18,113 nucleotides of DNA from JAIPFM01 sp964494325. GTDB taxonomy: Bacteria; Planctomycetota; Phycisphaerae; Sedimentisphaerales; Anaerobacaceae. The stretch is taken from contig CAZBTJ010000112.1 of the NCBI GenBank assembly GCA_964494325.1, forward strand, positions 1 to 18,113. Reading direction: 5' to 3'. Within the stretch, counting starts at the first letter, position 1; each line of letters begins with the position of its first letter. Position numbers and translations under genes: made by a program. Positions 16,434 to 18,113 of this stretch are shown here, one piece after another. The notes under the pieces were generated by a model. That model ran no database searches. It saw nothing but the letters and a program-made list of their open reading frames with translations, and was not told the DNA's origin.

Positions 16434-17729
16434 TTATAGATGCCATGGCGCACGCATGCTTCGCTTCGTCATGCGCATGGCTTGTTCATCGTTAGGGAAG
16501 ACCTCTTTGTCCGGATCCCATTTGACTTTGCGTCCCAACAAGAGCGAGATATTGGCCAGGTGACAGACCGTGGACACGCGGTGCCCAATTTCAACGGGGA
16601 AGTAGGGTTCGTTGCGAGACTTCACGCAGTCCAGGAAATTACGGTGTTCGCCACCCGGGCAGGTATAGAGATGGATTTCGTTGGGGCCTATGACCGAGTT
16701 TTTAATCTTGGGATCTGAGGCCTCAAGAGCCCCTCGCCATCCTCGATTGCCGACCCACCCGTCTGTACCCTCAAAGCGGATGCTGGGATTGCCGTCCTTG
16801 ACGAACATCTTGACACCATTGGCATAGGTATATTCAACGGTGTATTCTTTGGGTGTATTATACAGGCCTGTATTCCAGAATGTTCCCTTGGCATCAATTT
16901 CAATGGGGCCGCTGTGCTCCGTGTCATTGCCCCATTGGGCCGTGTCGAATAGATGTGTGCCCCAGTCCGTGATGATGCCACCGGAGTAATCCCAGATCCA
17001 GCGGAAATGAAAATGCACACGATCTTTGGTGTAGGGGGCAAAGGGTGCCGGGCCCAGCCACATATCGTAGTCCAGTTCAGAGGGTACGGGCATGGGGGTC
17101 GGATCACCTGGGCCATTGGGTTGATGAGGCAATTCCACATGGATGGTGTGGAGCTTTCCGATACGTCCGTTGCGCACCAGTTCAGCCATACGATGATACA
17201 TGGACAAAGACCGGTCCTCCGTGGAGGTCTGGAATACGCGATCGTAGCGTTCGATGGTATTGACTAATTTTCGTCCTTCACCAATGGTTAGTGTGGGTTT
17301 TTCACAACAGATGTCCTTGCCCGCCTTGGCCGCCATGATGGAAATGGGCGTGTGCCAGTGATCCGGGGTTGAGATCATGACAGCATCAATGTCGTCCCGT
17401 GCAATGATCTCCCGAAAATCCTTGGTGGTAAAACAGTCCTGGTTTTTGTAATGAGCGTTCACAAGGCGTTTCGCATTTTCCATGTTATTGCTGTCCACAT
17501 CGCAGACTGCCACAACCTGCGCATCTGAGTTGGCCAGGAAGCTCTTAAGATTTACATGAGTACCGTGACCGCCCACACCGATGCACCCCATGGTAATCCG
17601 GTTGCTGGGGAGTACGGCGTTTTTGCCCAAGAGGTTGGAATTGACAAGGGTGGGCAGGGCCAGTGCTGCTGCGGCCTGACCTGAATAGGCCATGAAATTG
17701 CGGCGAGACATCCGATTTTGGGTGTTCAT
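16434..17729 (-). CDS. Tat-exported Gfo/Idh/MocA-family oxidoreductase
   Basis: These enzymes use tightly bound NAD(P) to oxidise or reduce sugars and related compounds. The 431 residues start with a twin-arginine signal (MSRRNFMAYSGQAAAALALP), predicting folded export with its cofactor. The Rossmann motif is CIGVGGHGTH (49-58), with Asp77 ending the second strand (VVAVCDVD). STPDHWH (120-126) and EKP (143-145, Lys144 in the usual catalytic position) followed by TIGEG mark the family. GGIITDWGTHLFDTAQW is the conserved C-terminal-domain signature with Asp and His. GGAGAA (17742-17737) precedes the start at 17729. It is the first gene of a two-gene operon with the DUF1080/TIM-barrel gene. In related pathways such an oxidoreductase makes the 3-keto-glycoside that DUF1080 proteins then cleave; its role here is inferred from that pairing. 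Confidence 0.92.
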   Translation of the reverse strand: MNTQNRMSRRNFMAYSGQAAAALALPTLVNSNLLGKNAVLPSNRITMGCIGVGGHGTHVNLKSFLANSDAQVVAVCDVDSNNMENAKRLVNAHYKNQDCFTTKDFREIIARDDIDAVMISTPDHWHTPISIMAAKAGKDICCEKPTLTIGEGRKLVNTIERYDRVFQTSTEDRSLSMYHRMAELVRNGRIGKLHTIHVELPHQPNGPGDPTPMPVPSELDYDMWLGPAPFAPYTKDRVHFHFRWIWDYSGGIITDWGTHLFDTAQWGNDTEHSGPIEIDAKGTFWNTGLYNTPKEYTVEYTYANGVKMFVKDGNPSIRFEGTDGWVGNRGWRGALEASDPKIKNSVIGPNEIHLYTCPGGEHRNFLDCVKSRNEPYFPVEIGHRVSTVCHLANISLLLGRKVKWDPDKEVFPNDEQAMRMTKRSMRAPWHL

Positions 17730-17984
17730 GATTTAGTTCTCCAGTCAAAACATGATCCGTACGCAGTTTGTTAATCACTTGAAGTTTACCACGCGCGTCG
17801 TTGATTTGCCATGGTACGATTTCAAAAAGGTTTAAAATCGCAACGTATCCTGTGTAACCTCGTAAACTCACGATGGTACTGACTTAGCAGCGTGGCAAAA
17901 TGTTGCGTTCTGCACCAGAAATAGTGCTCTGCAGTGTGCTGAGCCGATAAATTGAAAGCGCCTGATTTAGTGGGAGTACCAAGA

Positions 17985-18113
17985 ATGAAAAAGACAATGA
18001 CATTCAGTGTGGCGATCCTGGTCATTTTGTGGGCCGGAAGTCAGTGCATGGGGCAAGAAAAAGGTCGTGAAAAGAGACAAGGCAACCGAGGTAAGGTTTC
18101 AGCAGAACAAAAG
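17985..18113 (+). CDS. Exported protein, N-terminus only (cut by window end)
   Basis: The ATG at 17985 opens 43 codons that run off the window in frame. Residues 1-23 form a signal peptide (MKKTMTF, then VAILVILWAGSQCMG). A highly charged stretch follows (QEKGREKRQGNRGK), common as a linker after the signal in planctomycete exported proteins. GGGAG (17972-17976) lies 8 bases upstream. The Cys at 21 is preceded by Gln, so a lipoprotein cleavage site is unlikely. Function cannot be told. It is divergent from the oxidoreductase operon, with a 255-base shared upstream region in which no clear promoter stood out. Confidence 0.65.
   Translation, partial: MKKTMTFSVAILVILWAGSQCMGQEKGREKRQGNRGKVSAEQK

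Noticed and set aside
16406..16453. N-terminal extension of the DUF1080 protein
   Set aside because: It would overlap the oxidoreductase gene and precede a normal signal peptide; AAGGAA supports the start at 16405.

Overview
This window looks like chromosomal DNA from a free-living member of the Planctomycetota, most likely the class Phycisphaerae. That placement is inferred from the protein families and not from a marker gene: a very large secreted GLUG-repeat protein with a PASTA domain, a DUF1080 (3-keto-disaccharide hydrolase) protein, a Tat-exported Gfo/Idh/MocA oxidoreductase, and a surface protein with DUF11 and HYR domains. No rRNA, tRNA, CRISPR array, transposase or integrase was seen.

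Layout, left to right. Bases 1-207 are a palindrome-rich intergenic stretch. Bases 208-3795 hold one long secreted GLUG/PASTA protein that is split by two frame breaks into three open frames. Bases 3937-4730 (minus strand) carry a stand-alone BLUF blue-light photoreceptor and, upstream of it, a 54-residue single-pass membrane protein. Divergent from these, with a good sigma-70-like promoter, is trkA-trkH (4970-7960), a potassium uptake system, followed by a possible 35-residue peptide. An exported alpha/beta hydrolase (8115-9008) converges on an exported glycerophosphodiester phosphodiesterase (9078-10526, minus) across a bidirectional terminator.

Bases 10527-11538 are almost gene-free. They hold one doubtful 72-residue reading frame with an excellent ribosome site and a set of strong stem-loops, two parts of which could form a pseudoknot. 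Next come a secreted beta-propeller/DUF11/HYR surface protein (11539-13728) with its terminator, and a secreted jelly-roll-like protein (13957-14772). A minus-strand operon follows: a Tat-exported Gfo/Idh/MocA oxidoreductase (16434-17729) and, 28 bases downstream, a DUF1080 + TIM-barrel fusion (14846-16405) ending in a clear rho-independent terminator. The window ends in the first 43 codons of another exported protein.

How the genes may work together. The two-gene minus-strand operon fits a periplasmic glycoside-processing unit: sugar oxidation by the oxidoreductase, then cleavage or rearrangement of the keto-glycoside by the DUF1080/TIM-barrel protein. TrkA and TrkH form one potassium transporter. 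The BLUF protein and the small membrane protein share an intergenic region with trkAH, which raises but does not prove light-linked control. Nearly all other genes encode exported proteins, typical of a bacterium that degrades polymers.
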